Below, piece after piece: positions 54,676-64,000 of a stretch of 64,000 bases of DNA (its first letter is position 1; each line of letters begins with the position of its first letter). Origin of the DNA: Trichomonas vaginalis G3 (Eukaryota; Parabasalia; Trichomonadida; Trichomonadidae); NCBI RefSeq assembly GCF_026262505.1, contig NC_067203.1, positions 806,001-870,000 of the forward strand, in the 5' to 3' direction. The position numbers were made by a program, and so were the translations under genes. The notes below the pieces were generated by a model. The model was not told the DNA's origin and ran no database searches. It was given only the letters and a program-made list of their open reading frames with translations.

Positions 54676-55536
54676 ATGTCAACAACAGAGAACACAACAA
54701 CTGCTATCGTTCATGAAGATATAAATGAAGAATACGAGTGGGTTCAGTTTAACAAACAGTTACGTCTCATTCGTTCGGTCAAAGATGACATGTACCAAAT
54801 GCAAAGTATTTTGACAGCATGTTTTGCTCCAGATACTAAGCTTCCTAAAGACTGGTTTAGGAACCAAAGCACTATTGAACTATTAAATGAAGCACAGCGA
54901 GACATACTTTTTTCTGAAAACAGTGAAGAACAGCGAGTAGGTAAAAAGTCTGGGTCGCCAAAACTCTATGAAAATCGTAAAAATTTGCCAAATGGTTTGA
55001 GAGGTTGGTATGTACATAGACTTCTTGTAAATGCTGTTGCAATGTGGGCTTCGCCTCGCTATTCATGGTATGTTTGTAAACTTCTTGACGAACTTCACAG
55101 ACAAGAACGTGAAGAGATGGAAAAGAAACTTCAAGCAAAAGATGAAGTCATTGAATCCAAAGACAAAAACATACAGAAAAGAATACCACGTTCGGTACCA
55201 AAAGGAAAGGAAAAGAACTATAAGTATATGATTTACACTGAAGAGATAGAAAATGAAGAAGACAGAGATATGGTTATGTTGCATTTAGTCAGAAGAAACA
55301 ACAAAAGCTTTTACGACCTTGCTAAGATTTACAAATCTGACAGAAATTGGTTCTATCGCGAAAACTTACCGATTTCAATGACACCAAATGAAGATGTTAA
55401 ACAGATAGTTCAAGATACGTTACCTCAAACACACTATGATATGAAAGGTTGTACAATACTTACATTCAAAGAAGACTTACCGCTACTGAAGGAAAAGATA
55501 ACAGAGTATTTCGATAACTTCAAAGAAGAAGAGTAA
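54676..55536 (+). CDS. KilA-N regulator (BR)
   Basis: 286 residues, reading whole. Residues 1-40 and the part from YENRKNLPNGLRGWYVHRLL onward nearly match the left-arm protein. The stretch between (about residues 43-100) is different: QSILTACFAPDTKLPKDWFR and LFSENSEEQRVGKKSGSPK instead of the left-arm LNALRSTKQAFHWFENQQ. This is the part before the GWYVH signature, likely exposed or DNA-contacting. The C-terminal domain (NKSFYDLAKIYKSDRNWFYR) is the same in both. Confidence 0.85.
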   Translation: MSTTENTTTAIVHEDINEEYEWVQFNKQLRLIRSVKDDMYQMQSILTACFAPDTKLPKDWFRNQSTIELLNEAQRDILFSENSEEQRVGKKSGSPKLYENRKNLPNGLRGWYVHRLLVNAVAMWASPRYSWYVCKLLDELHRQEREEMEKKLQAKDEVIESKDKNIQKRIPRSVPKGKEKNYKYMIYTEEIENEEDRDMVMLHLVRRNNKSFYDLAKIYKSDRNWFYRENLPISMTPNEDVKQIVQDTLPQTHYDMKGCTILTFKEDLPLLKEKITEYFDNFKEEE

Positions 55537-55563
55537 ATGAACCATTTATTTTTCAAGCTTGAC

Positions 55564-56055
55564 ACCAAAGATGGCTCAGGTAGCTCTAGATGGTAAATTG
55601 TCTTGTCCGAGTCCTTCTGGCATTCCGAGTCCTTCCTTCCGACAGGAAAAGTTTTTCCTTCCAACAGGAAAAAAATTTCCTTCCAACAGGAAAAGTTTTT
55701 CCTTCCAACAGGAAAAAATTTTCCTTCCAACAGGAAAAAATTTTCCTTCCGACAGGAAAAATTTTTCCAGTTGTCCGTCCGTAAACCATTCAAATTTTCG
55801 AAAATTGAGAACTTTTTGGCCGACCTTCAGGAAAAATTTTTCTTTCCGACAGGAAAAATTTTTCTTTCCGACAGGAAAAATTTTTCTTTCCGACAGGAAA
55901 AGTTTTTCTTTCCGACAGGAAAAGTCCTTCCTTCCGACAGGACACAAACGGATGACTGACATTCCTCTTCCTGAATGTCTTCCAAAGCCAGAAGAACCGA
56001 CAGCCCCAGCACCACAACAGACTAAGACTCAAACACTTACATTTTTACGCTTGAC
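55564..56055 (+). mobile_element. BR-specific insertion carrying 22-bp arrays and part of a proline-rich gene
   Basis: 492 bp absent from the left arm, where KilA-N and ATPase ends are 16 bp apart. It is bordered by TTTTTCAAGCTTGAC (55549-55563) and TTTTTACGCTTGAC (56042-56055), a near duplication of the single left-arm sequence. Inside are two 22-bp-period arrays of CTTTCCGACAGGAAAAATTT-type units (about 55615-55765 and 55825-55945) around a spacer with AAAATTGAGAACTTT, then a gene start MTDIPLPECLPKPEEPTAPA related to the left-island gene at 30551-31132. Confidence 0.75.
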
Positions 56056-56920
56056 TTTTTACAATTTGAACTTTGTTTGCGTAGATATGAATTCTGAAAG
56101 AAGTATGAGGGTCTTGTATGACTTTGTACTTCTCCCATAGTTCATGTCTGTCAAACTTACCTGCCATGGACTCTTTCATAAGTTCCATGAAATCGTCTTC
56201 GGACAATCCGGGGAAAAGTATGATATCAGTAAGTATTCTCTTTACATCCTTACTTAAACTCTTTGCTGTCTGTACACAAATGACAACTGAAATGTTAAAG
56301 TGTCTGAGCTTCTTAAGAATTCGACACATGTCTTGTTCTCTATTCTTTAACAAAGGATGAGAAGCAAAGTCATCTAAGATAAGAAGACATCTGTGAGGGT
56401 AAGTCTTCCAATCGTAAGATTGCAATTTCTTCGAAATGTATTCTATCTCTTTCTGTTTGTTTCTGAAGTGTTTCTTCTCTAATATTCTCTGCATTTCCTC
56501 ATTTGGGTCTTTAAACTTCGAATTGACATACTCATTTATAGCATTGTACTTCAAAACTCTTCTTTGGTACTTCTTTATCCAATCTAACAACTCAGAGTCT
56601 TTTATACATACTAACTTAGACTTTTTTATAATATCTTTGAACGAATTGACTGTTTGGTCAAATTGACCCGAAGTACTACAAATGACTACTAACTCATAGA
56701 ATGGGTTCTTCTCATCTAGTTCTTGTTGTTGTGCAGCCATTTTAAGATAAGTGAAAGTCTTACCCGACCCAGGCGGTGCAATTAGACCTGTTATACCATT
56801 CTGAGCAAATAAGAACTTGTCATGTATGGGTTTTATCTGAGCATTTTCCAACTTCCTCTTGTTCTTATTTAAAACATTCTCAAATTTCTTGTCAATGTCA
56901 GCAAACTTTTTTTCTAACAT
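56045..56920 (-). CDS. FtsK/A32-type packaging ATPase (BR)
   Basis: 291 residues, reading whole, differing from 27360-28235 by only a few residues (KDSELLDW for KDTELLDW). Walker A APPGSGKT, Walker B CLLILDDFA and the VVICVQTAKSL motif are kept. Confidence 0.9.
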   Translation of the reverse strand: MLEKKFADIDKKFENVLNKNKRKLENAQIKPIHDKFLFAQNGITGLIAPPGSGKTFTYLKMAAQQQELDEKNPFYELVVICSTSGQFDQTVNSFKDIIKKSKLVCIKDSELLDWIKKYQRRVLKYNAINEYVNSKFKDPNEEMQRILEKKHFRNKQKEIEYISKKLQSYDWKTYPHRCLLILDDFASHPLLKNREQDMCRILKKLRHFNISVVICVQTAKSLSKDVKRILTDIILFPGLSEDDFMELMKESMAGKFDRHELWEKYKVIQDPHTSFRIHIYANKVQIVKSQA

Positions 56921-56957
56921 ATTTTTTAGAAAAATTAAAATTTTTATCTTTTAGGAA

Positions 56958-57402
56958 ATGTCTAGCGATTTCGCTATCTATATTCGAGACAAGCTTTTTC
57001 GACAGCAAAACATCTGTCGACCATAAAATCTTACATAGTGTAAACAAGAAAGGTGAATGTTCTAAAGTTCTGTTTCTGGAATATGACAAGAACCATAAAA
57101 CCTTAAGCAGAGAATCTTAAAATTTGTCAATGACAGACTTGTTGACAGAGATGACGCCTCTTGGAGAGATGAAGTCCAACAAAACTTCTTAGAATGCAAA
57201 GAAGACACATGCGCTGTTCTTGAAAATGAAATAGAAAACAGAATAGAAGAGCTATTAAAGGACAAAGACCTTTTACAAAAATATGGTTCTGAGAAGTTTG
57301 ACATAACTCCACCAGAGAAGAAGAAGAAGAGAAAAGAAAGAAAAGAAAGTAGAAGAAGAGAAGAAAGAACCAGAGCCAGAGAAAAAAGAAATTTGACATG
57401 TA
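56958..57402 (+). pseudogene. Charged 145-residue protein (BR), broken
   Basis: Right-arm copy of 26886-27323: same start MSSDFAIYIRDKLF and the same Glu/Arg-rich tail, but broken in about three places. Divergent from the ATPase over 37 bp of A/T-rich DNA. Confidence 0.65.
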
Positions 57403-57420
57403 AAAATAAAATTTTATTTT

Positions 57421-57841
57421 TTAGAACATTTCTGGGTCAATGTCAATGTTTCTCTTTCCTCTTTAGGAGCAAACACCGGCTTAGACTCTAAAATCTTTTT
57501 ACCCAATTTACCTTGAACTTCAACTATCTTAGACTCATAATATTCATAGTCGTCTGCTTCTTTGGTTCATAAGAGTATAACAAGTTTGTATGCTTTGCCT
57601 TCTTTAAAGGTTGAAAACCTTCTGTCAAAACTTTCTTTGACTGTTAACAAACCTTCTATGTCTAAGTCTTCAAATTTCGCACCATTTTTAGTCACAATAG
57701 CAAACTTAACTGGTTCGATGTTTCCAAACTTTGTCAAATGAAGACTTTTCAAAATGGAGAAGTAACATTCAAATATGTGAATGGGTCTAGTTCTTCTTTA
57801 AGTCCTGACATGTACTTGTTGACTGAGATGAATTTCGTCAT
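57421..57841 (-). pseudogene. 139-residue helicase neighbour (BR), broken
   Basis: Right-arm copy of 26443-26862 with a few breaks. EPVKFAIVTKNGAKFEDLDI is intact in it. Confidence 0.65.
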
Positions 57842-57873
57842 CTTTTCTATCGGATAAAAAAAATATTTTTTTT

Positions 57874-59118
57874 AAAAATTTACTCAGAAAAATTTTTCTT
57901 TGTATATACACCATTCTGACGTCTAAAAGACTTTTGACATTTGCCAAGAATGTTCGTTTAGACGCTGTCATATAACCATACTCTTGACAATACTGTTTAT
58001 ACGAATCGTACAATGACCTTTCATCTAAACACTCAAAGTCAGTTTCATCTATGAACAGTTCATATACACTCTTGTTTGCTTCTAACAATGTTTGTCTCTC
58101 TTCGGTATGTGGAATTTGTCTTGGATTGAACTTAGAAATATCTAATGTCATGAAATATGAGAACAAGTGGTTGTAAAAGTCAGATGTCAAAGTTTCTGCT
58201 AAGTCGTCAAAATATTCTGTATCTTGCATATGAGCTTCTGACGTTCTGACAACTACATATTCTTCTGTCAGAAACTTTCTAACTTCATCGGAACGGCGTT
58301 GTTTGAAACCATGATGAAATTTGCAACATTTTCACAAACTCTTTCTCTCTATACTTTCTTTCAACAACTCCAACTTTGTCTGTTATAAGACTCTTCAAAG
58401 CATCCGAGTTCAAAACCTTTGTTGTATCTATACTTTTGAAGTTCGTTACATACTATAAGTTTCATATTCTCTATTGAAGAGTTAAATTTACCGCAGATGT
58501 TTTCTAAGTTTGTCATATTCGGGTTCGAATAGCCCTCTAACAGTTTGCACAAAAATATCTGTAAAGAAAGTGTTCTTACCAGTTCCTTGTTTTCCCAATT
58601 ATGATGAGAGCAGTTTCATTTTTAGCACTTGGATGTTTGAAGATGTTTGCAAACCAACATAAGATATACTCATAGACTCTTTCGTTTCCATTGCATATAA
58701 TTTCTTTGACATGGTCTAACCAAGCTTCTATAACATTTTCTTTCCATTCTACTTGTTCGTATTTATATCCAGTGAAGATAGAATAGAAGTTTGGAGAAGG
58801 TGTATAGAACTTTATACCTCGAACTGAAAAATCTTCTAACTTTGACAATAAGATATCCCAAGCATCTAACATCTTCATGCCAACTTGTACGACTTTTATT
58901 TTCTTAAGTTTCTGTTTACATTCTTGTTCTGAAACTATTGTCGCTCTTGGTTTGTTAAAGACAACATCCCATTCTTTCATGACATAACATTCTGGGGCAG
59001 AGTCGACATAAATGACTAAACGTTTCAAATTCTCGACTGCTTTGTTATAGTCTCTAAATGGACACATATTTCTGAAGGCTTGGAAGTCATAAAAATCTGA
59101 AACGTCTATTCTGTACAT
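57874..59118 (-). pseudogene. SF3 helicase (BR), broken
   Basis: Right-arm copy of 25171-26412 with several breaks. The N-terminal half (MYRIDVSDFYDFQAFRNMCP) and the C-terminal part (SKFNPRQIPHTEERQTLLEA) are recognisable and nearly identical to the left copy. Confidence 0.8.
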
Positions 59119-59141
59119 TTTTATAAAAATAAAAAAAATAT

Positions 59142-59949
59142 TTTTTATTCTTGACTTTGTTGTTGCATTTGTTCCATTTGTTGCATTTGTTGTTCTTGAG
59201 CTATTTGTTGTTGAAGTTGTTCTTGTAGTACAATACTTTCACCAGTTGCATCTTCCAATTCGAAACTTTCTGCCGTCATTGACAAATACATAGGACATAA
59301 AAGTTTTACAGGAACAAAGTTTGCGTCAACTAAGGTTAAGTTTATGTTTGCTAAAGTGTTTGAGTTTACTAAAGCTGAAAACTCTGCATTCGAATGAACA
59401 ATAGGCAAACCAGCAGAGAAAGTGTTGTTTATACGCATGAGTATCTTTTGGTCATAGTAGTTTCTGTCGACATTCGAATAGCACTTTGAACCTAAGTTTG
59501 AAACAATATATAAAATAGGTGTACTTAAAGTCAATGGAATAGACATTCCTTGTATGACACCTTTTCCTGTTATAGGAAACTGTTGGTAGTAAAAACCAGA
59601 TATAAGTTTTGTATTATAGCTCATATCGTTTATACTAAACTCAGTCGGACATCCAAACATAATGAAACCTGCTCTAGTGCAGCACATGTTACATCCGTCC
59701 TTAAAGTATTAAATAAGTCAACAAAACCTGTTGGTGGTATATCTGAGTAAGTATCTTCAAAGAAGTATTTTTTACCATTCACAACAATAAAATCTTCTGG
59801 TGTCAAAAGAGCAAAACAGGCTTTAGTCGTCATCGTGTTTAAGGTCATTTACAATATCGTCCTTGAGGACTTTGTAAGTTTGTTGTTATAGAATTATATG
59901 ACTCAGGGTTTTTAGTCGTAATAGTATAAACCACTATGTCTTCTGCCAT
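59142..59949 (-). pseudogene. LVD-motif candidate virion protein (BR), broken
   Basis: Right-arm copy of 24318-25139, with about two or three breaks. NLTLVDANFVPVKLLCPMYL and the glutamine-rich tail are present; the tail is slightly shorter than in the left arm, consistent with repeat-length change. Confidence 0.7.
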
Positions 59950-59959
59950 TTACATATAT

Positions 59960-60190
59960 TTAAAAGTTTTTTCTGAAAGTGGAGAAGAACTTCATCTAAA
60001 CTTTCACATGGCGTTTCTTGAAGTTCTCTGTCTAAGAAGTTCAAATATTTTGTAAAGACATAGAACTTTCTTTGTCTACACGAACAAACAAAACAGGGTC
60101 TTTCATATCGTTCAAAAGTGTGTAAAGTCCTTTACATGAAATAAAGTCTATATTATTTTTCTTCAAACATCTTTCAAGAAGTTTTGACAT
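59960..60190 (-). pseudogene. Small conserved protein (BR), broken
   Basis: Right-arm copy of 24077-24307, broken in about one place. The start MSKLLERCLKKNNIDF is the same. Confidence 0.6.
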
Positions 60191-60196
60191 TTTTAC

Positions 60197-60777
60197 TTAG
60201 CAACTAAATTTTAATGAAATGTTGTGGTCGTCAAATATTTTTATGACGTCTGGAAACTATATTTTAAGTTCAACGTTTCACCTCCTTTCATAACGTATAT
60301 CTTGTCAATGACATTATATGAAACACCACAGCAAGCAATGTCGGGTTCTATTTCTTTGATGTTTATATCGTCTGCCTCTGTCAAAAGTTTCAATAGTTCT
60401 TTCAAAATTTCATGAGGTGCGATGACATATGAGTTCACTTTTACAGGGTTGTGTTCGACCAAGTTTAACATTAGACCTAAAGCCTGACAAATCTTCTCCT
60501 GAGTTTTAAGTTTGTCTTTAAGTTGTTGGTAGTCGTTTCGAATATCTGCAACAGAACTTAAGTCTCTGCTAACTTCAGGGTATGTTGGTTGTTCTTTTAC
60601 AGGAACTATTGTTATACCATCTTCGTCTTCGTATGGTTTCCCCACTTCAACATCTCTTTCTTTGACATTGACAACAACACTTTGACTGTTTGTTTGAGTT
60701 GGTGAATTTAACTTCACATCTGCCATCGCCATTAAACCTTTTGAAACACTTACGCTTCTATTTTTCGGAAATGACAT
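60197..60777 (-). pseudogene. CCG-motif protein (BR), broken
   Basis: Right-arm copy of 23489-24070 with about one break. MSFPKNRSVSVSKG at the start and IEPDIACCGVSYNVIDKIYV are both present. Confidence 0.7.
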
Positions 60778-60795
60778 TTTACTTAGAATAAAAAG
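60778..60795. promoter_or_regulatory. Ultra-compact divergent promoter, 18 bp (BR)
   Basis: TTTACTTAGAATAAAAAG, the inverted identical counterpart of 23471-23488, between the CCG gene and the MDVFEYLF gene. Confidence 0.6.
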
Positions 60796-61215
60796 ATGGA
60801 CGTATTTGAGTATCTCTTCGAATTGAAGCAAAACAAAGTTTACACACACAAACAATACAAGTTCATTGACAGAGTAGTTCTTTACACAAACAATGGAAAA
60901 TGTTATAGAATAGCAGTCTTTGCTGAACCAAAATATTTTCATAAAGCAAAGAAAGTTGGTATAACCGAGATGGTGAAAGTTCTTGAAGCAGACAAAAATA
61001 TAACAACAAAACTTACAGATATTTCTAAAGGTAAGTTTATAATACAATATTATATCAAAACTGGCGTACTGTCAATATTTGACGGAGAGAAGTCAGTTCA
61101 AGAACAACTTACTGACCTGCTGCCAAAATCTGCTCGATGGAAGCTGTCGTTATACCAATCTGAGGAGCTCCAGCAGGTTTCATCGAACGAATTTTCAAAA
61201 GAGCATCTTCCGTGA
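60796..61215 (+). CDS. MDVFEYLF protein, 139 residues (BR)
   Basis: Reads whole and uninterrupted, unlike the left copy. MDVFEYLFELKQNKVYTHKQ at the start; beta-rich middle (RIAVFAEPKYFHKAKKVG); end SLYQSEELQQVSSNEFSKEH. The last third overlaps the capsid gene tail antisense by about 107 bp. Because the overlap constrains both frames, the annotated end should be treated with some caution. Unknown function. Confidence 0.65.
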   Translation: MDVFEYLFELKQNKVYTHKQYKFIDRVVLYTNNGKCYRIAVFAEPKYFHKAKKVGITEMVKVLEADKNITTKLTDISKGKFIIQYYIKTGVLSIFDGEKSVQEQLTDLLPKSARWKLSLYQSEELQQVSSNEFSKEHLP

Positions 61216-62711
61216 AAAGTGCTATTGGTTTTGTAAACTTCTTTGCTTTCAATTCATCTGGACCGTCTCTGTCACCAGTATATTGTATTTGAACTGTACC
61301 AACAGTTGAAATACCACCCATAAAGTCTTCTGAGTCAGCAAATGGAATGCCAAGCCAAAAGTTTGAACGGTCTCCATTTGTATATTGAGTGTTTTTGACC
61401 TCCTGTATGAGTCCATACTTTCACATATGGCATAATAGAACTTTGCATTTCAGGGTTAATGGTTGTTGTGAAGTTGTTGTTAAAGTTCATAGCATCTAAT
61501 GTCAAGTTGTATGACCTCATATCCTCAACTGTAGAATATTCTTCTCTTGGATAATATTTGCCATCTATGTTTATATGATATTTAATACCAGGGTTGTAGA
61601 AACAAGAATAGTCATTTATAGTTCGTCTGAACAGTACAAACATAGTATCTGCATGTTTCATTGCAGTTGTTAAGGCAATATCTGTTCTTGCACCTGGGTC
61701 AGCACTTTGGTTCCAACTTCACCTGCAAAGTCTTTGACAGATATTTGGTGTATAGGGAACATAAGTGGAACTGCAATATATTTGGCAGCTAAAGCATTTG
61801 AAATATCTGGGTCCAACATATAGACTGCAAGTCTGCTTTCTATTCTCTTGCATTCAACTTTTCGCATGTGAACTTAACTGGGTCCCAAGCAGTTCCAGCA
61901 GCATTGAAGTAGTAGTTTACTTCAGTGTTGAGGTTTGAAAACCAAAGTCTAAGTCAACTTTGTCTTTGCAAAAGTCACAGAACTTGGCTCCACCAGTTCC
62001 AGCTACAGTAAGAGTGAATGGGTCTTGTGTTGGTGCAATGACTAAGTTATTTTTGCTTGGAGTAAGTTCGATAGAAATTTTTCCTGCCCAGTTTGGCAAG
62101 TATCTTAAAAACCTGAAGATGAGGAAAGATGACAAAGGAACTCTAAGTTTCAATTTTACTTTGGTTACTGCTGCTGCAGTTTGTCCAGAAAGGTCAACAT
62201 AAACTCCTGGAACGTTAGGGTCAAGTCTTCTTATTTTTTCAATAGTTGCATACTGGTCTGTTTGTTCTCTAGCTTGTGGTTGTACTGAGTTTCTCAAAGC
62301 GAACCATTCATAGTTTGCCCATGTTACTGTTTGAACTAAGTCAGAGTTAGAATATATCTTATATCCCATGAAAACTTCTGGAGCATATTGGTATCCGACA
62401 TAGAAAATTCCATTGCAACCTTTCTTGTCAGACAACTTGGCAGAAGGTTTTATTTCAATGTCTTGTTCCACGTATAAGAAAGAGTTGTCAATAGAAATAA
62501 TATGAAACCTGTCGCAAGCAATATCTACTGTTGTTGAAGAACCTTCTCCAAACTCACCTACGTTTCCATAAGAAACAGCAGTTGTATATTCGTAAGTTCC
62601 AGGAACTATTTCTGACCTTCTAATGGCATTGTCGCATTCGTTATACCATTCGGAAACATTTCCATTCATGGCATCCAAAACTGTTGGCGTTATATTCTGA
62701 GCGGCGTACAT
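61109..62711 (-). pseudogene. Major capsid protein (BR), broken
   Basis: Full-span copy of the family B capsid gene, about 530 residues long in outline, starting MYAAQNITPTVLDAMNGNVS. It is recognisable throughout (IFYVGYQYAPEVFMGYKI, KLRVPLSSFLIFRFLRYLPN, YYPREE, WLAWH-type region, GTVQIQYTGDRDGPDELKAK). Broken in about four places. Double jelly roll is inferred from length and from the Polinton gene set. This copy supplies the uninterrupted site for the Polinton A insertion. Confidence 0.82.
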
Positions 62712-62743
62712 TTCATATGGGTAAAAATATAGAATAGTTGGAT

Positions 62744-63010
62744 TTATATGTCATAATAGAACCCACGTGGACCAAGCTTTACTTTCTTCCTGACTGAGTT
62801 TTTAACTCTTCTTTTTCTTTCATTGCCACTACTTTCACTAGATGAAGTTACTTCTTCACTACTTTCACTTTGTTCTACTCTTCTCTTCTTCTTTGGTGTC
62901 GCTTTTGGTAACTTGCCCTCTGCTTCAAGTTGTTGCATCTTTGCCTCATGTTCACCTAGTATGTTGTAAATTTCCCATGTCCTTTTTGCCTTTGGGCTCT
63001 GGTCGCCCAT
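62744..63010 (-). CDS. Basic, serine-rich core-type protein, 88 residues (BR)
   Basis: Reads whole: MGDQSPKAKRTWEIYNILGE, a short helix, then KATPKKKRRVEQSESSEEVT with an SV40-like basic cluster, a serine/glutamate stretch and a second basic cluster (ERKRRVKNSVRKKVKLG). Composition fits a nuclear, DNA-binding core protein as in adenovirus-like virions; inference. Lies 33 bp before the capsid start on the same strand. Confidence 0.6.
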   Translation of the reverse strand: MGDQSPKAKRTWEIYNILGEHEAKMQQLEAEGKLPKATPKKKRRVEQSESSEEVTSSSESSGNERKRRVKNSVRKKVKLGPRGFYYDI

Positions 63011-63040
63011 CTCAGGTAACCTATATCTAGAAAGAGTTTG

Positions 63041-64000
63041 TCATAGTTTGTATTTGAGTCGTCGCTTGTTGTTCTTGATCCTTCCGGTTGAGCTCTTCAA
63101 ACAGTGCCTGTCCATATGGAATAAGCTCGTTTCCAAATATATGTTTTTTGTAGCCATTCTGGTTTTCTTTCCATGTTACCAACTATATCTTTTGTGAATG
63201 GGAAAGCTTTTACCCAATCTTTCAGTCTTGCGTCGTTTATTTCTGTAGTTGGTTTTATTTTGTCAAGGAACATGTTTTTCAATACTAACATTTCATTTGG
63301 TACTGTCCATTTGAGTTTTCTTAAATATTCATCCCTTCTCAGTTCATTGTCTGCAAAGTAAGTTTTTATGACATTTTGTAAACTTTCATTTGCAAGGTCA
63401 TGTACAATAGGTTCTCTTCCTTCGCTCTCCCTAACTTTCTTTCTAAACTCTTCACCAAATATACCATCTCTATGGTTCTGTGTAGTTCTTTGAGATAAAT
63501 GTTCTAGAACGTCAGGTGTTATATTTCCATCAGCCATGTTCATTTCATACTGGTCCAAAATATCTGCATGTTTCATATCTTTCAATGGCATTAAAGCCGC
63601 GCTTAAAATACCAGCTATATCTGGTTCACCATTGACTTCCATTGCGTCTACAACTTCTTGGAATTGTGGTTGTAAGTTTATGAACCACCTATCCGGGTTA
63701 GCTTTATGACCCCATCTCATTGTAGTTCCATCGTCTGCAGAAACAAAAGTAGGTTTGTTTCCATCTTGGTTAGGTTCTGAATGAACTTTAAACAATGTTT
63801 CATTTCTATATGTTTTCTTGAAATTTAACCTTTTATTTTCACCGAGTTCATCCGAAGATTGAACGTTAAATGCTCGTAAGTAAAAAGGGTTGTTGTATTT
63901 GTGTACATTTTCTTTCAGTACTTCCATTCTATGCTGAATATTTTCATCTGGTGTTGGAGTCTTTTGTATGTCGGCGAACATTTTTCGATATTCTTCTACT
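63041..64000 (-). pseudogene. Helical virion-type protein, partial at the window edge (BR)
   Basis: The frame stays open to the right edge of the window, so the gene starts outside it. Mostly helical and polar (MFADIQKTPTPDENIQHRME; FLDKIKPTTEINDARLKDWV), with a Gln/Thr-rich end. About one break. Position next to core and capsid genes suggests a virion component; no family recognised. Confidence 0.5.

Larger units (their letters stand above)
42444..64000. mobile_element. Polinton family B, right copy (BR), runs off the window
   Basis: Second family B Polinton, in the opposite orientation to BL. Gene order mirrors BL from the methylase outward. Differences are a different accessory island (50.5-53.9 kb), a different spike shaft, a different KilA-N loop and a 0.49-kb insertion at 55564-56055. 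Genes near the centre mostly read whole; those from about 57 to 62.7 kb are mostly broken, with about fifteen to twenty breaks overall. Its outer terminus is beyond base 64000. Confidence 0.9.

Noticed and set aside
55576-56032. Overlapping frames over the CTTTCCGACAGGAAAAA arrays
   Set aside because: Repeat read-through with a 22-bp period. The only gene-like start there is at the array end, and it is only part of a gene.
1-64000. Host protein-coding, tRNA or rRNA genes
   Set aside because: Nothing recognisable as a host housekeeping gene or structural RNA was seen; every assignable gene fits a Polinton or its accessory island.

Overview
The window is AT-rich eukaryotic DNA made almost wholly of Polinton/Maverick elements, the large self-replicating, capsid-coding DNA elements. 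The most likely host is Trichomonas vaginalis or a close parabasalid. Reasons: the gene set (retroviral-type integrase, B-family polymerase, FtsK/A32-type packaging ATPase, jelly-roll capsid protein, KilA-N and GIY-YIG regulators, Dam-type methylase) matches Mavericks known there; genes appear intronless; several accessory genes carry a T. vaginalis-like initiator (TCATTTTT) just before the ATG. I recognise no host gene, rRNA, tRNA or CRISPR array.

Layout. Two copies of one Polinton family (family B) lie head to head around a 563-bp spacer (41881-42443). The left copy (BL) runs leftward from 41880 and leaves the window at base 1. The right copy (BR) runs rightward from 42444 and leaves it at base 64000. 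Each arm covers about 20 kb of shared sequence and most shared genes are nearly identical, so the window is a giant imperfect palindrome. BL is interrupted by a complete Polinton of a second family (A, 1266-23055, about 21.8 kb) with 736-bp terminal inverted repeats and a 5-bp GAAGA target duplication. It sits in the 3' part of the BL capsid gene.

Reading family B outward from the centre: Dam methylase, a 43-residue membrane microprotein, small virion-type proteins, a minor-capsid-type protein, a phage-like spike, integrase, three basic or amphipathic small proteins, an exonuclease-less B-family polymerase, a variable accessory island, a GIY-YIG (T5orf172) regulator, a KilA-N regulator, packaging ATPase, two unknown proteins, an SF3 helicase, three virion or replication-associated proteins, the major capsid protein and core-like proteins. 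Family A has the same kinds of parts in another order, plus a full-domain protein-primed polymerase and a collagen-like spike. I did not find its integrase or helicase.

The two B arms differ mainly in four places: the accessory island (29.87-33.8 kb in BL, 50.5-53.9 kb in BR), the middle of the spike, a loop of the KilA-N protein, and a 0.49-kb insertion found only in BR. The islands are dense in palindromes, iteron-like 22-bp arrays and a roughly 90-bp palindromic repeat, one copy of which lies in frame inside a KilA-N gene. All three elements are fossils or decaying: many parts still read whole, many are broken, and family A is heavily eroded between about 8.0 and 15.3 kb. Family assignments below rest on motifs read by eye; no database search was run.
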